The notes under the pieces were generated by a model, which was not told where the DNA came from, did not search any database, and saw only the letters and a list, made by a program, of their open reading frames with translations. From assembly GCF_010993775.1 (NCBI RefSeq), contig NZ_WOTO01000011.1, positions 62,001 through 126,000 on the forward strand: DNA of 64,000 nucleotides. Direction: 5' to 3'. The translations under genes and the position numbers were made by a program. How positions within the stretch are numbered: position 1 is the stretch's first letter; each line of letters begins with the position of its first letter. Shown one piece after another: positions 54,936 to 64,000 of this stretch. The stretch is from Fodinicola feengrottensis. Lineage in GTDB: Bacteria > Actinomycetota > Actinomycetes > Mycobacteriales > HKI-0501.

Positions 54936-55966
54936 ATGGCAGCTTCAGATACTCAAGTGATGGAACGTCCGCGCACTCGGCGCGTAGTTGATCGTACCTC
55001 GGACCACGGCGACACCTCTGCGGATCTTGTACGCGTCTACCTGGACGGTATCTCGGCAACGGCCCTGCTGTCCGCCGAGGAAGAGGTCGCGCTGTCCCAG
55101 CGGATTGAGGCCGGCGTGTACGCCGACCAGCTGCTTTCCGATGTGACCGCGGCGCTCGGGCAGCGGCCCGAGCCGCGGCACGAGGCCGAGTTGCCGTCCG
55201 GCAAGACCGCCACGGTGGCGGACCTGCGGGCGGTGGCGGCCGACGGCGAGCAGGCCCGGCAGCACTTCCTGGCCGCGAACCTGCGGCTGGTGGTGTCGGT
55301 GGCCCGCAAGTACCCGCGCAGCCAGATGTCCCTGCTGGACCTGATCCAGGAGGGCAACCTCGGACTGATCAGGGCCGTGGAGAAGTTCGATTACCAGCGC
55401 GGCTTCAAGTTCTCGACGTACGCGACCTGGTGGATCCGGCAGTCGATCTCGCGCGCCATCGCGCAGAGCGGTCGGACCATCAGGCTCCCCGTCCACCTGG
55501 GGGCGAGGAAGTGGGCCGGATGACCCGGGCCCGCCGCGACCTGACCCGTGAGCTGGGCCGCGACCCGGTCGACGCCGAGGTCGCCAACGCCGTCGGCGTG
55601 ACGGTGGCCCGGATCGAGGAACTGACCCGGCTGGCCAAGGATCCGGTCAGCCTGCAGTCCCCGGTCGGCGACGACGAGGAGTCGGCGCTGGAGGACTTCG
55701 TCAAGGACGCGCTTATCCCCGGCCCCGAGGACATCGTCCTGGAGTCGTACGCGAACAGCGATCTGCACCGGTTGGTCGAGCGGCTCGACGATCGGTCGGC
55801 CGCGGTCGTACGCGCGCGCTACGGCATGGACGACGGCGAGACGCACACCTTCGCCGAGATCGGCACCCGGCTCGGGTTGTCCCGGGCCAGGATTCAGCAG
55901 ATCGAGCGGGAGGCCATCGGGCAGCTTCGCCGGCTGGCCGCCGAGTCCGGAGTGGACGCGGCGTAA
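54936..55966 (+). CDS. Group 2 sigma-70 factor, SigB-like (one frameshift)
   Basis: RNA polymerase sigma subunit of about 343 residues. Region 1.2 [20 protein letters not shown], region 2 [20 protein letters not shown] with [40 protein letters not shown], region 3 ([20 protein letters not shown]) and region 4 [20 protein letters not shown]. The frame changes at about 55495 in a five-G run after LPVHL. ATG with GGGAGG. Length near mycobacterial SigB. It lacks the long N-terminal region of the principal factor, so group 2 is preferred. Confidence 0.92.
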
Positions 55967-55977
55967 TCCGGTTCGGA

Positions 55978-56020
55978 CAAAATCCGCCGCCCTTTTTCCA
56001 AGGTGGCGGATTTTGTTTTC
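55978..56020 (+). terminator. Rho-independent terminator after the sigma factor
   Basis: CAAAATCCGCC (55978-55988) pairs with GGCGGATTTTG (56005-56015) as an 11-bp stem, followed by TTTTC. It begins 11 bases after the stop. Confidence 0.85.
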
Positions 56021-56151
56021 TTCTGCGATGTCTCATGTGGACCGTGGCACAACCGGAACAGAGCGCCGGTCGCGAATGTTCTGCTGATGCGAAGGTTGTC
56101 GGCCAACGGCGGGAGTTTCATGATGCTGGTCTTTACCCGTACAGATCAGCG

Positions 56152-57186
56152 ATGAACACCCCGCGCGGGTATTTGCCCGTTCCGCCGCTGCTCACCGTCG
56201 GCATCGACATCGGTGGCACCAAGGTCGCCGCCGGAGTCGTCGACCCGGACGGTCGCGTTCTCTCCCAGCTGCGCCGGGAAACGCCGACTCGCAGCCCGCA
56301 GGCGGTGGAAGACACCATCGCCGAGTTGGTCTTCGAGCTTTCCGACGACCACGACATCCACGCGGTCGGGATCGGCGCCGCCGGTTTCGTGGACGCGAGC
56401 CGGTCGTCGGTGTTGTTCAGCCCGCACCTGGCCTGGCGGCACGAGCCGTTGCGGGACGCCGTCAGCCGCCGACTGCGGTTGCCGGTGGCGGTCGACAACG
56501 ACGCCAACGCGGCCGCCTGGGCCGAGCTGAGGTTCGGCGCCGGAGTCGGAGAGGACCACATGGTGCTGGTCAACCTCGGCACCGGCATTGGCGGCGCGCT
56601 GGTCGTGGGTGGGTCGGTGCTGCGCGGAAAGTACGGGATCGCCGGCGAGTTCGGGCACATGCAGGTCGTGCCGGCCGGTCATCGCTGCGAGTGCGGGAAC
56701 CGCGGCTGCTGGGAGCAGTACGCGAGCGGCAACGCGCTCGTACGGGAGGCCCGCGGGCTGGCCGCCGCGAACTCTCCGGTCGCGCAGGACCTGCTGGAAC
56801 GGGTCGCCGGTGACGTGTCCGCGATCAGCGGTCCGTTGATCACCGAGATGGCCCGCGGCGGCGACCGGGCCGCGATGGAGCTGTTCGACGAGATCGGGCA
56901 CTGGCTCGGCGTCGGCATCGCCAATCTCGCGTCCGCTTTCGACCCCGGACTTTTCGTTATCGGCGGCGGGGTCTCCGACGCTGGCGACCTGCTGTTGACC
57001 CCCGCCCGGGAAGCTTTCAAGCGCAGCCTGTCCGGTCGCGGCTTTCGACCGGAGGCCCGGATCGTACGAGCCAAACTCGGCGGCAACGCGGGCCTGATCG
57101 GCGCCGCCGACCTGGCCCGCCCGCTGGCCCGCCGCTTTCGCCGGGCCCGCCGCCGGCGGGCCCGTTCGCGTGAACGGCTGATCTGA
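56152..57186 (+). CDS. ROK-family glucokinase
   Basis: 344 residues, intact. TVGIDIGGTKVAAGVVDPDG (phosphate loop), VGIGAAGFVD, PVAVDNDANAAAWAELRFGA, NLGTGIGGALVVGG, AGEFGHMQVV, the zinc motif CECGNRGCWEQYASG and LFVIGGGVSDAG. The CECGNRGCWEQYASG form is that of actinobacterial glucokinase (GlkA). Arg-rich C-terminal tail. No clear ribosome site at the ATG, so the start may be leaderless or further upstream. Followed by an orphan sugar-binding lipoprotein. Confidence 0.92.
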   Translation: MNTPRGYLPVPPLLTVGIDIGGTKVAAGVVDPDGRVLSQLRRETPTRSPQAVEDTIAELVFELSDDHDIHAVGIGAAGFVDASRSSVLFSPHLAWRHEPLRDAVSRRLRLPVAVDNDANAAAWAELRFGAGVGEDHMVLVNLGTGIGGALVVGGSVLRGKYGIAGEFGHMQVVPAGHRCECGNRGCWEQYASGNALVREARGLAAANSPVAQDLLERVAGDVSAISGPLITEMARGGDRAAMELFDEIGHWLGVGIANLASAFDPGLFVIGGGVSDAGDLLLTPAREAFKRSLSGRGFRPEARIVRAKLGGNAGLIGAADLARPLARRFRRARRRRARSRERLI

Positions 57187-57383
57187 TCGGACTCTGGGCG
57201 CAGGACACCAGAGGCAGGTCGGGGTGAGTGCCCGCAGAGACGAGATCTTGTCGTTCATCTCTGTCACTTCGCTTCAGCGTTCTGGCGGCCCGTAGTGGAC
57301 ATCTGGTTCACCACTCATTGACCGGCGGAAATACCCGGCATTACGGTCACCTCCTGCGGTCGCTCGGTCTCGGAGGTCAGTGC

Positions 57384-58744
57384 ATGAAGCTCACTCTCAC
57401 TCGTCGGGGACTGGCGGTTGCCGTCGCGCTGCTGACCGCGGCCGGCACGTTGTCCGCCTGCGGCTCCGGCGGTTCGGACGGGAAGACGATCCGGGTCGTC
57501 TACCAGAAGTTCGGGGTGGGCATCCAGCTCGACGCGCATTTCCAGAAAATCAAGAAAGAGTTCGAGACAGCCAACCCCGGGCTGAAGGTCACGCTCGTAC
57601 CGGTGAACGCCTCCGAGAACGACTACTACACCAAGGTCAGCCTGATGCAGAAGTCCGCGTCGACCGCTCCGGACGTGGTCTATGAGGACAGTTTCCTGAT
57701 CAACTCCGACATCCAGGCCGGCTATCTCCGCCCGCTCGACGACTACCTCGCGAAATGGTCGGACTGGTCGCAGTTCCTGCCCGCCGCACAGGGCGCTGCC
57801 CGTGGTCAGGACGGCAAGACCTACGGCGTACCGACCGACACCGACACCCGCGGACTTTGGTACAACAAACAGCTTTTCGCCAAAGCCGGCCTGCCCACCG
57901 ACTGGCAGCCCAAGACCTGGGACGACGTGCTGGCGGCGGCTCGTACGATCAAGGCCAAACTCGCCGGGGTGACGCCTTTGAACGTCTTCGCCGGTAAGCC
58001 GGCCGGCGCGAGCGGTCGAGCATGCAGGGCCTGGAAATGCTGCTTTACGGAACCGGTGGCACTCTTTACGACGCCAAAACGAAAAAATGGATCGCGCCGA
58101 GCCAGGGATTCACTGACTCGCTGGCCTTTATGCAGACCGTCTACCAACAAGGCCTCGGTCCAACGCCCCAGCAGGCGCTGGATCCGAACAGTTCCGGAGT
58201 GATGTCCGGCCAGCTCATGCCGGCCGGCAAACTCGCCATCAACCTGGATGGCTCGTGGCTGTCCAGTACGTGGTTGCCCAGCGGTGCCCGGCCGTGGCCG
58301 CAGTGGTCGTCGGTGCTGGGCACCGCGGCCATGCCGACCCAGCATGGCCAGGGGCCTGGGAAAGTCAGCATGTCCGGCGGCTGGACCCTCGCGATCAGTG
58401 CCAAGTCGAAGGCGAGTGACACCGCGTTCAAGTTCATTTCGACGGCTCTGAACAAGGAAGGTGCGCTCTCGTACGATCTCGCGGGGGCAGCCGTTCCGGT
58501 GCGTAAGGACGTGGCCGCGGATCCGCGCTATCTCAGCAGCAATCCCACCGCGAAGTTCTGGTCGGCGCTGGTCGGGGTGACCTTCTACCGGCCCGCGTTG
58601 CCCGAATATCCGCGGATCTCCAACGAAATCCAGGTGGCCACCGAGACCGTCATCACCGGCCAGGGCTCGCCGGCGGCCGCGGTGAACGCGTACGCGGCTT
58701 CCCTCAAAGGCATTGTCGGACCGTCGAACGTCGCCGGCGGCTAA
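57384..58744 (+). CDS. Second sugar-binding lipoprotein, orphan (one frameshift)
   Basis: About 453 residues. Signal peptide RRGLAVAVALLTAAGTLSAC with the lipobox LSAC. Strongly similar to the 46591 protein throughout: VYQKFGVGIQLDAHFQKIKK, DYYTKVSLMQKSASTAPDVV, LAINLDGSWLSSTWLPSG, PGKVSMSGGWTLAISAKS. The frame changes at about 58012. ATG with GGAGG eight bases upstream. No permease follows; a terminator comes 4 bases after the stop. It could feed the permeases of the 47950 operon or act as a sugar sensor. Confidence 0.92.
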
Positions 58745-58747
58745 CGC

Positions 58748-58781
58748 AAATGCTGGAACAGCGCACGCTGTTCCAGCATTT
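58748..58781 (+). terminator. Strong terminator after the orphan lipoprotein
   Basis: AAATGCTGGAACAGC (58748-58762) pairs exactly with GCTGTTCCAGCATTT (58767-58781) around a four-base loop. It also serves the convergent DUF4232-like gene ending at 58793. Confidence 0.88.
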
Positions 58782-58792
58782 CCCAGCGAAAA

Positions 58793-59317
58793 CTAGACGG
58801 CGTGGATGGCGCCGGTCTGCAGCTGGCCGTGCTGGAAGGTCGGGTCATCCGGCCACCGCACCGTCAGGTCATGACTGTCGCCCGGAATGCGGAATTTCAG
58901 GTAGGCCGGCGGCGCCTGGTCGATGTTCTCGTCGTCGGCTGGAATGCCTTCCCAGTGCAGCACGACGCTGGCGTCGTGGCCGGTGCTCAGCGTGGTCGGC
59001 GCGACGTGGTCGTTCCAGTGCGACGCGTTGGTCGGCAGCGCCGACCCGTCGCGGGCGATGAACTCGGCCTTGGAGATGAAGCCCGTCAACGTGCAGGTCG
59101 TGGTGCCGTGGACGCTGAACGTGAGCGGCGCGTACCGTTGGCCGGCGCCGGCGTCGATCTGACCGATAGTGACGGTCACCTGGTCGGCCTTGCAGGCCGC
59201 CGGTGCCTTCGCCGGGACGGTGGCCGCGGTGGCGGCCGTGTCGAGCCCGACGACGACGAGAGCTCCGGCAGTCGCGAGGGTGAGCGCGCCGGTGACGATC
59301 TGTGCCTTGCTACGCAA
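58793..59317 (-). CDS. Secreted DUF4232-like protein
   Basis: About 174 residues from a TTG at 59317, chosen because GGAAGG lies eight bases before it. N-terminal signal peptide (TGALTLATAGALVVVGLDTA, with an AATAAT region). The mature part has the DUF4232 pattern: a Cys followed by VTVTIGQIDAGAGQRYAPLT, FSVHGTTTCTLTGFIS and the C-terminal LTVRWPDDP. A disulfide between the two cysteines is likely. Extracellular function unknown. Confidence 0.75.
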   Translation of the reverse strand: MRSKAQIVTGALTLATAGALVVVGLDTAATAATVPAKAPAACKADQVTVTIGQIDAGAGQRYAPLTFSVHGTTTCTLTGFISKAEFIARDGSALPTNASHWNDHVAPTTLSTGHDASVVLHWEGIPADDENIDQAPPAYLKFRIPGDSHDLTVRWPDDPTFQHGQLQTGAIHAV

Positions 59318-59618
59318 GATTATTTGCCTTCCCAACAGACTTCGGTGTCAGTTTCAGTGCCCTGGCCGGGGTGGCTTCACCGTACAAGTAAATTCCAAAC
59401 ATTAAGACGCTCAAGTCGGTAAAAATGCTCCACATCACTCTGTGTGGGTCATCACAGGCGAGTGAGAATGGTTGTTCGCTGGGCGTTTCAACACGCAGCC
59501 GGCAGTGTTCACGATGGGATTTGTCGGCGATGCTGGCTACTGCCGGCGTGCTTTCGTTGCTGGCGTGGTGGTGCGTACGCCCGTGGCTGGCGCGCCGCTT
59601 CCACCGCGCGACCGCAAA
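59318..59618. other. Intergenic stretch with a possible tiny membrane ORF
   Basis: No firm gene. A 30-codon frame at 59530-59622 (MLATAGVLSLLAWWCVRPWL and a basic tail) resembles a single-helix peptide, but it has no ribosome site and overlaps the convergent methyltransferase stop by 4 bases. I rate it as possible only. Confidence 0.3.
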
Positions 59619-60404
59619 TTAGGGTTTGTGGCCGATCGCCAGCAAATGAGCGCTGGCGGCCCGAATGCGCGGGTCGAGTTCCAGCAACCTGGCCAGTCGC
59701 AGCGCGCACTCCTGCACTTCGGGGGTGCCACTGACATCGGCGGCGGTCCAGGCCGGACCTTCCAGTCCATATGTCAAAACGTCCGCGCAGCCGCCCGCGA
59801 GCATTTCGTCGGTCAGGTCTTCCGGACTGTGCAAGTAGGCCAGGTCCATGAAGTTGTCGTGCACCACCGAACCTCGCCCAGTCGCCAAGACCTGGCCCGC
59901 GACCTGCGTCAACGCCTCATCGAGCAAACCGCGAGACGCCAGGTCCAGGCCCGGCGCATGTCGGCTCACCGCGGCGGCGGCGACCAGGCCTCCGGGGCGT
60001 ACCACCCGGACCCGGACGGCCTCGGCAATGGCAGCGAGCCGCTCGGATCGCTCCAACAAGTGGTAAAGCGGTCCCAGCATGATGACCGCGTCAACGCAGG
60101 AATCCGTTTCTTCCAACGACCTCGCGTCGCCGACGCGACGCGCCTTTACGCCAGGAATTTCGGCCGCCACGCGTACTTGCTCGGGCACCGGGTCGACGAG
60201 CGTGACGTCGTATCCGTCGGTGGCCAACCAGCGCGAATGGACGCCGGTCGCGCCGCCGACATCGAGGACCTTGGCCGGTGGCTGCGGCAGTTGGGCGCGC
60301 AGAATTTCCTGAGTACGAACGAATTCCAGCCGGCCGTGCGCAGTGTCGGTCAGTCGACGGTCCTCGGCGTACACTTCGCTGTAAAAGGTCAGTAAGTCTG
60401 CCAT
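59619..60404 (-). CDS. Class I SAM-dependent methyltransferase
   Basis: 261 residues from the ATG at 60404. Motif I is KVLDVGGATGVHSRWLATDG, motif II VTLVDPVPEQ and motif post-I VGDARSLEETDSCVDAVIML. N-terminus LLTFYSEVYAEDRRLTDTAH and LGPLYHLLERSERLAAIAEA are typical of the UbiE/COQ5-like group. Intact. It lies directly downstream of the MFS gene and may share its transcript. Substrate unknown. Confidence 0.88.
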   Translation of the reverse strand: MADLLTFYSEVYAEDRRLTDTAHGRLEFVRTQEILRAQLPQPPAKVLDVGGATGVHSRWLATDGYDVTLVDPVPEQVRVAAEIPGVKARRVGDARSLEETDSCVDAVIMLGPLYHLLERSERLAAIAEAVRVRVVRPGGLVAAAAVSRHAPGLDLASRGLLDEALTQVAGQVLATGRGSVVHDNFMDLAYLHSPEDLTDEMLAGGCADVLTYGLEGPAWTAADVSGTPEVQECALRLARLLELDPRIRAASAHLLAIGHKP

Positions 60405-60454
60405 CGGCTGGCTGATTTTTGCCTGGCCTGGCCGAATCCGCCACCGAGTTTTGG

Positions 60455-61666
60455 TCAGCCGGTCGCTGACACCGCGGTGCCAGCGAGATTTTTCTGACCT
60501 CGGGCCAAAAGTTTGGTGTGCCGACATACATCAGCACGGCCGCCACCGCCATTAAAGCCGCGCTCGTCAGCCACGCTGTTTGATACGACGTCAGCTGGAC
60601 GAGCGTGCCAAAGCCGAGGGGCCCGGCACAGCCGCCGGCATAAACGCCGGTCTGGGTGATCGAGGTCGCGGCGGCCGGCGCGGATGGGTTGAGGCGTACG
60701 ACCGCGAAATTCACCACCCCGGGCCACGCCCAGCCCAGGCCAAAGCCGGCCATCGTGCCGATCACCAGGGTGAGCTGGCCGGGCGCGGCCAGCAGCGCCA
60801 GCCCTACCGCGCCGATTGCCAGCATCACCACCACGATGCTCAGATGACCGCCGGGTTTGCGGTCAGCCAGCCAGCCGCTGCCGATCCGGCCGACGATCCC
60901 GCAAACGCTGCCGCCGGCGAGCACCAGCCCGGCGGCGGCCTCCGAGATACCGTGCCCGACCGACGAGCCGACCAGGAAGGTGCCCAGCGCGTTGGCTGTA
61001 CCAGCGGCGAGGCACGCCCGACGACGCGACCACCACCAGCGCGGTGATCTTCGCGTCCCGCTCGCCGCCGCCATGCCCTTTTCGGCCACCCCCACCGGGC
61101 ACCACGAGCAGCGCCGCCAACGAGATCACCGCCGCCAGCCCGAAGGCCCACCGCCAGCCAACCGTGAGGCCCAGCGCTGGCACGGCGATGCCGGCGAGCA
61201 GTGTCGAGGTGGGAATGGCGGCCTGCTTCACGCCGTACGAGAGGCCCTGCCGGCGCGCTGGCACCGACTCGGCGAGCGACAGGTTCGAACCGAGCTGCCC
61301 GAACGCGTTGGCGACGCCGCCCAGGACGAGGAAGGCGGCGAGCACCGCGTACGAGTGCGCCACGAACGCGATCCCGGCCATGCAGGCCGCCGCCGCGACG
61401 ATGCCGGCCCTGGTCACCAGGGTCGCGCCGAGCTGCTCCGCACACCAGCCGGCGGGCACCGAGGCGACCGCTGAGCAGGCGAAATAGATCGCCACCAGGG
61501 TGCCCAGCCCGGCTGGGCTCAGGTGCAGCTCGTCGCTCATGAAGATGCTCAGCCCGCCGACCAGGAACACCGGCACCACCGAGGCGACCGTCGCGGTGAC
61601 CGCGCTGATGGCAGCGTGCACGCCGGTCGTCGGGTGGGCATCTCTGCTGATGTCGATGTTCTTCAC
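60455..61666 (-). CDS. MFS transporter (frameshifts)
   Basis: Twelve-helix major facilitator of about 400 residues. N-terminal half: VTATVASVVPVFLVGGLSIF, LGTLVAIYFACSAVASVPAG, LGGVANAFGQLGSNLSLAES. After a change near 61025 the second half reads ANALGTFLVGSSVGHGISEA, IGSGWLADRKPGGHLSIVVV and FGLGWAWPGVVNFAVVRLNP. The C-terminal end is uncertain: one frame stops at 60455, another stays open into the methyltransferase gene. GTG start. Substrate unknown. Confidence 0.82.
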
Positions 61667-61737
61667 GCTAAGTCGGTTTGGCCCGTTCGCCGCTGTGAAA
61701 TCAGCCTCAGTCGGCTCTTCGTGCCAGACTGGGTGGC

Positions 61738-62592
61738 GTGCCTGAGCTGCCTGAAGTGGAGGCGCTCGCCGCGTATCTGCGCGAGCGCGCGGTCGGCCAT
61801 GCCATCGCCCGGATCGACCCGGTCGCGATCAGTGCCCTGAAGACGTACGACCCACCCGTCACCGCGCTCGCCGGCCTCACCCTCACCGGCGCCGGCCGGC
61901 ACGGCAAGTTCCTGGATCTCGACGTGGACGGCCTGCACCTGGTCGTCCACCTGGCCCGGGCCGGCTGGCTGCACTACCGCGAGTCACTGCCGGCCGCGCC
62001 ACCCAAACCCGGCAAGGGCCCGATCGCGCTCCGGGTCCACCTCGATGACGAGTCCGGCTTCGACCTCACCGAGGCCGGCACGAAGAAGGGTCTCTCGGTC
62101 TACTTGGTGACGGACCCCGCGCTGGTCCCCGGCGTCGCCCGGTTGGGCCCGGACGCGATGTCCGTCACCGTCGACGAGCTGGCCGCGATCCTGTCCGGTC
62201 AGGGCAGCCGCATCAAGAACGTACTCACCGAGCAGTCCGTGATCTCCGGCGTCGGCAACGCCTATTCCGACGAAATCCTGCACGCCGCCCGGCTGTCGCC
62301 CTTCGCCATTTCCTCGAAGCTGTCGCCCTCGGACGTGCAAGCCCTGCATTCGGCGATTCAGCTGATCCTGACCGACGCGGTCACCCGCAGCGTCGGCCAG
62401 GGATCAGCCACCCTCAAAGGCGAAAAACGCTCCGGCCTGCGCGTCCACGCCCGGACCGGGATGCCCTGCCCGGTCTGCGGCGACACCGTCCGCGAAGTCT
62501 CGTACGCCGACAAATCCCTGCAATACTGCGCCACCTGCCAAACCGCCGGTAAACCCCTGGCCGACCGCCGAATGTCCCGCCTCCTCAAGTAG
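61738..62592 (+). CDS. Fpg/Nei-family DNA glycosylase
   Basis: 284 residues, intact, GTG start. N-terminal catalytic PELPEVEALAAYL (Pro then Glu), GRHGKFLDLDVDGLHLVVHL with the Lys, VISGVGNAYSDEILHAARLS (helix-two-turn-helix) and the zinc finger CPVCG...CATCQTAGK. Excises oxidised bases and nicks DNA. The finger lacks the usual NPGGYQR-like end of classical MutM (here GKPLADRRMSR), so it is one of the actinobacterial Fpg/Nei paralogues rather than MutM. Confidence 0.92.
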   Translation: MPELPEVEALAAYLRERAVGHAIARIDPVAISALKTYDPPVTALAGLTLTGAGRHGKFLDLDVDGLHLVVHLARAGWLHYRESLPAAPPKPGKGPIALRVHLDDESGFDLTEAGTKKGLSVYLVTDPALVPGVARLGPDAMSVTVDELAAILSGQGSRIKNVLTEQSVISGVGNAYSDEILHAARLSPFAISSKLSPSDVQALHSAIQLILTDAVTRSVGQGSATLKGEKRSGLRVHARTGMPCPVCGDTVREVSYADKSLQYCATCQTAGKPLADRRMSRLLK

Positions 62593-62598
62593 CCCGTC

Positions 62599-62623
62599 GT
62601 TACAATCGGATTCCGATTGCAAC
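62599..62623. terminator. Hairpin after the glycosylase gene
   Basis: CAATCGG (62603-62609) pairs with CCGATTG (62613-62619) around ATT, with an outer GTT/AAC. It lies between convergent stops at 62592 and 62648. Confidence 0.55.
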
Positions 62624-62647
62624 CAAGCCCCGCACCTTCGTTGGGGG

Positions 62648-63687
62648 TTAGCGGCCTAGGCGGGCGCCCATGTAGTCGACCGGGACGGTCTGCTCGGTTT
62701 CGACGGCCTTCATGGCGGCCTCGAGCATGGCGACCACTTCGGCGCCGTGTTTGCCGGTGGAGGGGGAGGCGGCGCCGTCGCGGATGGAGAGCAGGAACTG
62801 CTCGGCCTCGTTGCGCAGCGGTTCGGTGTCCTCCAGGACCTGAGGGGTCTCCTCGCCGTAGCGGTAGGACAATTTGAAGTCGCCGTACGACTCCGAATAA
62901 CCCGGCACGTCGACGCCCTTGTCACACAGGACGACCTTCGAGTCGGCGGAGAGGTCGTCGTAAATCAGCATTTTCTTCGAGCCGACGAAGACCATCTGAC
63001 GGATCTTTTTGGCGTCCAGCCCAGGAAACGTTGAGTTGCGCGACCGCGCCGGAGCCGAATTCCAGGTTCAGGAAAGCGACATCGTCCAGGCCCGGCTGCA
63101 GGAAGGAGCGGGCTCGGCCGGAAACGGTCGTCGGGCGCTCACCGAGAACGTGCGACAGGATCGAGAAGTCGTGTGGTGCGAGGTCCCAGAGGGCGCCCAC
63201 GTCATGCCGGACCGGGCCGAGGTTGACTCGCGTCGAGGTGGCGTAGCGGATGTCGCCGAGCTCGCCGGAAGCGACGATTTCGCGGATCTTGCGCACGGCC
63301 GGTGTGTAGACGAAGGTGTGCCCGACCATCAGCTGCAGACCGGCGTCGGCGGCCAACCCGACCAGCTCGCGGGCCTCCGCGGAGTTGGTGGTGATGGGCT
63401 TTTCGACCAGTACGTGCTTGCCGGCTTCGATGGCCTGCTTGGCCAACGCGAAATGCGTTTTTGGCCGGCGTACAGATAACGACCGCGTCGATGCCGGCGG
63501 TCAGCACCTCGTCCAGCGACGCGTACGAGACGATGTCCGGCCGGTTTTCCTTCAACCGCTGGCGGCTGTCCGCGCTGGGGTCACCGACGATGACTTCGCA
63601 CCCCAGGTTGGAGAAGTTGCGCAGAAGGTGCGGTCCCCAGTACCCGTACCCCAGCAGTCCGATCCGTAGCCCGGTCTGCTCACTCAT
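62648..63687 (-). CDS. Gfo/Idh/MocA dehydrogenase of the WlbA/WbpB type (two frameshifts)
   Basis: About 346 residues. Start LRIGLLGYGYWGPHLLRNFS, then after a change near 63460 HVLVEKPITTNSAEARELVG with the EKP motif, LMVGHTFVYTPAVRKIREIV, DLAPHDFSILSHVLGERP and, after a second change near 63020, VGSKKMLIYDDLSADSKVVL with CDKGVDVPGY. The last segment is characteristic of nucleotide-sugar 3-dehydrogenases of polysaccharide pathways. Next to a divergent glycosyltransferase, which supports a role in glycan biosynthesis rather than catabolism. Confidence 0.88.
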
Positions 63688-63782
63688 CCCCACGGCCTCC
63701 TTGGTCGGTCAGCCGTGCAGGCGTGCCCGAAGTCGATGTCTGGTGCAATCTCAGTGCAGCGCGGACGTTAGCATCGACCGCC

Positions 63783-64000
63783 ATGGCACAAAGTCGTCGC
63801 CTTCGCGTGGGCATGCTGGCCGTCACAAATTACGAGAGCGATCCACGGGTCCGCCGGCAGGCGGAAGCCCTGGTCGCTCGCGGCGATGAGGTGACCGTGC
63901 TGGCCCTCAGCTCGGCCGACCGGCCGCGCCACGAGCTGCTGGACGGCGTCCGGGTCGTGCACTTCAAGACCGAGAAGTTCCGCGGCGCTGGCGGCGCCGG
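63783..64000 (+). CDS. Glycosyltransferase family 4-type protein, N-terminal part
   Basis: The gene starts with ATG at 63783 and runs off the window. The first 73 residues, with VGMLAVTNYESDPRVRRQAE and ALVARGDEVTVLALS, show the GT-B N-terminal domain of GT4 enzymes (DPRVRRQAEAL is a common acceptor-side motif). Divergent from the WlbA-like dehydrogenase; together they mark the start of a probable polysaccharide cluster to the right. Confidence 0.85.
   Translation, partial: MAQSRRLRVGMLAVTNYESDPRVRRQAEALVARGDEVTVLALSSADRPRHELLDGVRVVHFKTEKFRGAGGA

Noticed and set aside
1..64000. CRISPR arrays, insertion sequences, integrases or prophage genes
   Set aside because: No regularly spaced identical repeats with unique spacers and no transposase, integrase or phage structural motifs were seen.

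Overview
The window is chromosomal DNA from a high-GC actinobacterium. The strongest marker is the block at about 2.5-16.2 kb. It carries cyclophilin, rhomboid, PH-domain protein, crgA, DUF881 protein, class E sortase, pknB, pknA, pbpA, rodA, pstP, fhaB, fhaA and tRNA-Leu(CAG). This is the dnaA-proximal growth and division cluster known from Mycobacterium and relatives. No rRNA, CRISPR array, transposase or phage gene is visible. Many genes (roughly half) need one or more single-base frame corrections to read through, usually at short G/C runs or GCG/GTG repeats and with the family's conserved residues intact on both sides. I treat these as probable assembly or sequencing indels and give full gene extents across them.

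Layout. 0-4 kb: the N-terminal end of an MBL-fold hydrolase, a CorA-type magnesium channel, a membrane-anchored hypothetical, cyclophilin and rhomboid. 4-16 kb: the cell-wall and Ser/Thr phosphorylation cluster, ending in tRNA-Leu. 16.6-23.2 kb: HxlR regulator and YceI with a shared palindrome, proton-translocating transhydrogenase (pntB-pntAB-pntAA), and a TetR regulator divergent from a small unknown gene and a cytochrome P450. 23.2-23.75 kb: a repeat-rich noncoding stretch with two very long perfect hairpins. 23.76-26.7 kb: DUF4262 protein and a tandem pair of paralogous membrane proteins whose upstream leaders are also duplicated. 26.7-34.7 kb: SDR, acetamidase/formamidase, YrdB-like protein, F420-type oxidoreductase, and an acyl-CoA carboxylase pair (carboxyltransferase plus biotin carboxylase/BCCP) followed by a TIGR03084-like protein.

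34.8-46.4 kb: small membrane proteins, an FAD monooxygenase/TetR divergon with twin operators, GH76 mannanase, an Lrp-type regulator, a DHA2 exporter, a four-gene Xre/DUF397/unknown/coiled-coil operon with a divergent unknown, and a ROK repressor. 46.5-50.7 kb: a sugar ABC importer (lipoprotein plus two permeases, no ATPase) with a ROK kinase. 50.9-64 kb: endonuclease V, inositol-type dehydrogenase and iolB, a ParA-like ATPase, a SigB-like sigma factor, a ROK glucokinase, an orphan second sugar-binding lipoprotein, a DUF4232-like secreted protein, a methyltransferase, an MFS transporter, an Fpg/Nei glycosylase, a Gfo/Idh dehydrogenase and the start of a glycosyltransferase.

Functionally, the first third handles envelope growth and its phosphorylation control. 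The rest is a patchwork of sugar and polyol uptake (ABC, ROK, inositol genes), branched-chain acyl or amide catabolism, and redox metabolism. Several local regulators sit next to visible palindromic operators. The least explained parts are the duplicated membrane-protein pair with its leaders, the 23.2-23.5 kb repeat/hairpin stretch, and the Xre/DUF397-linked operon.
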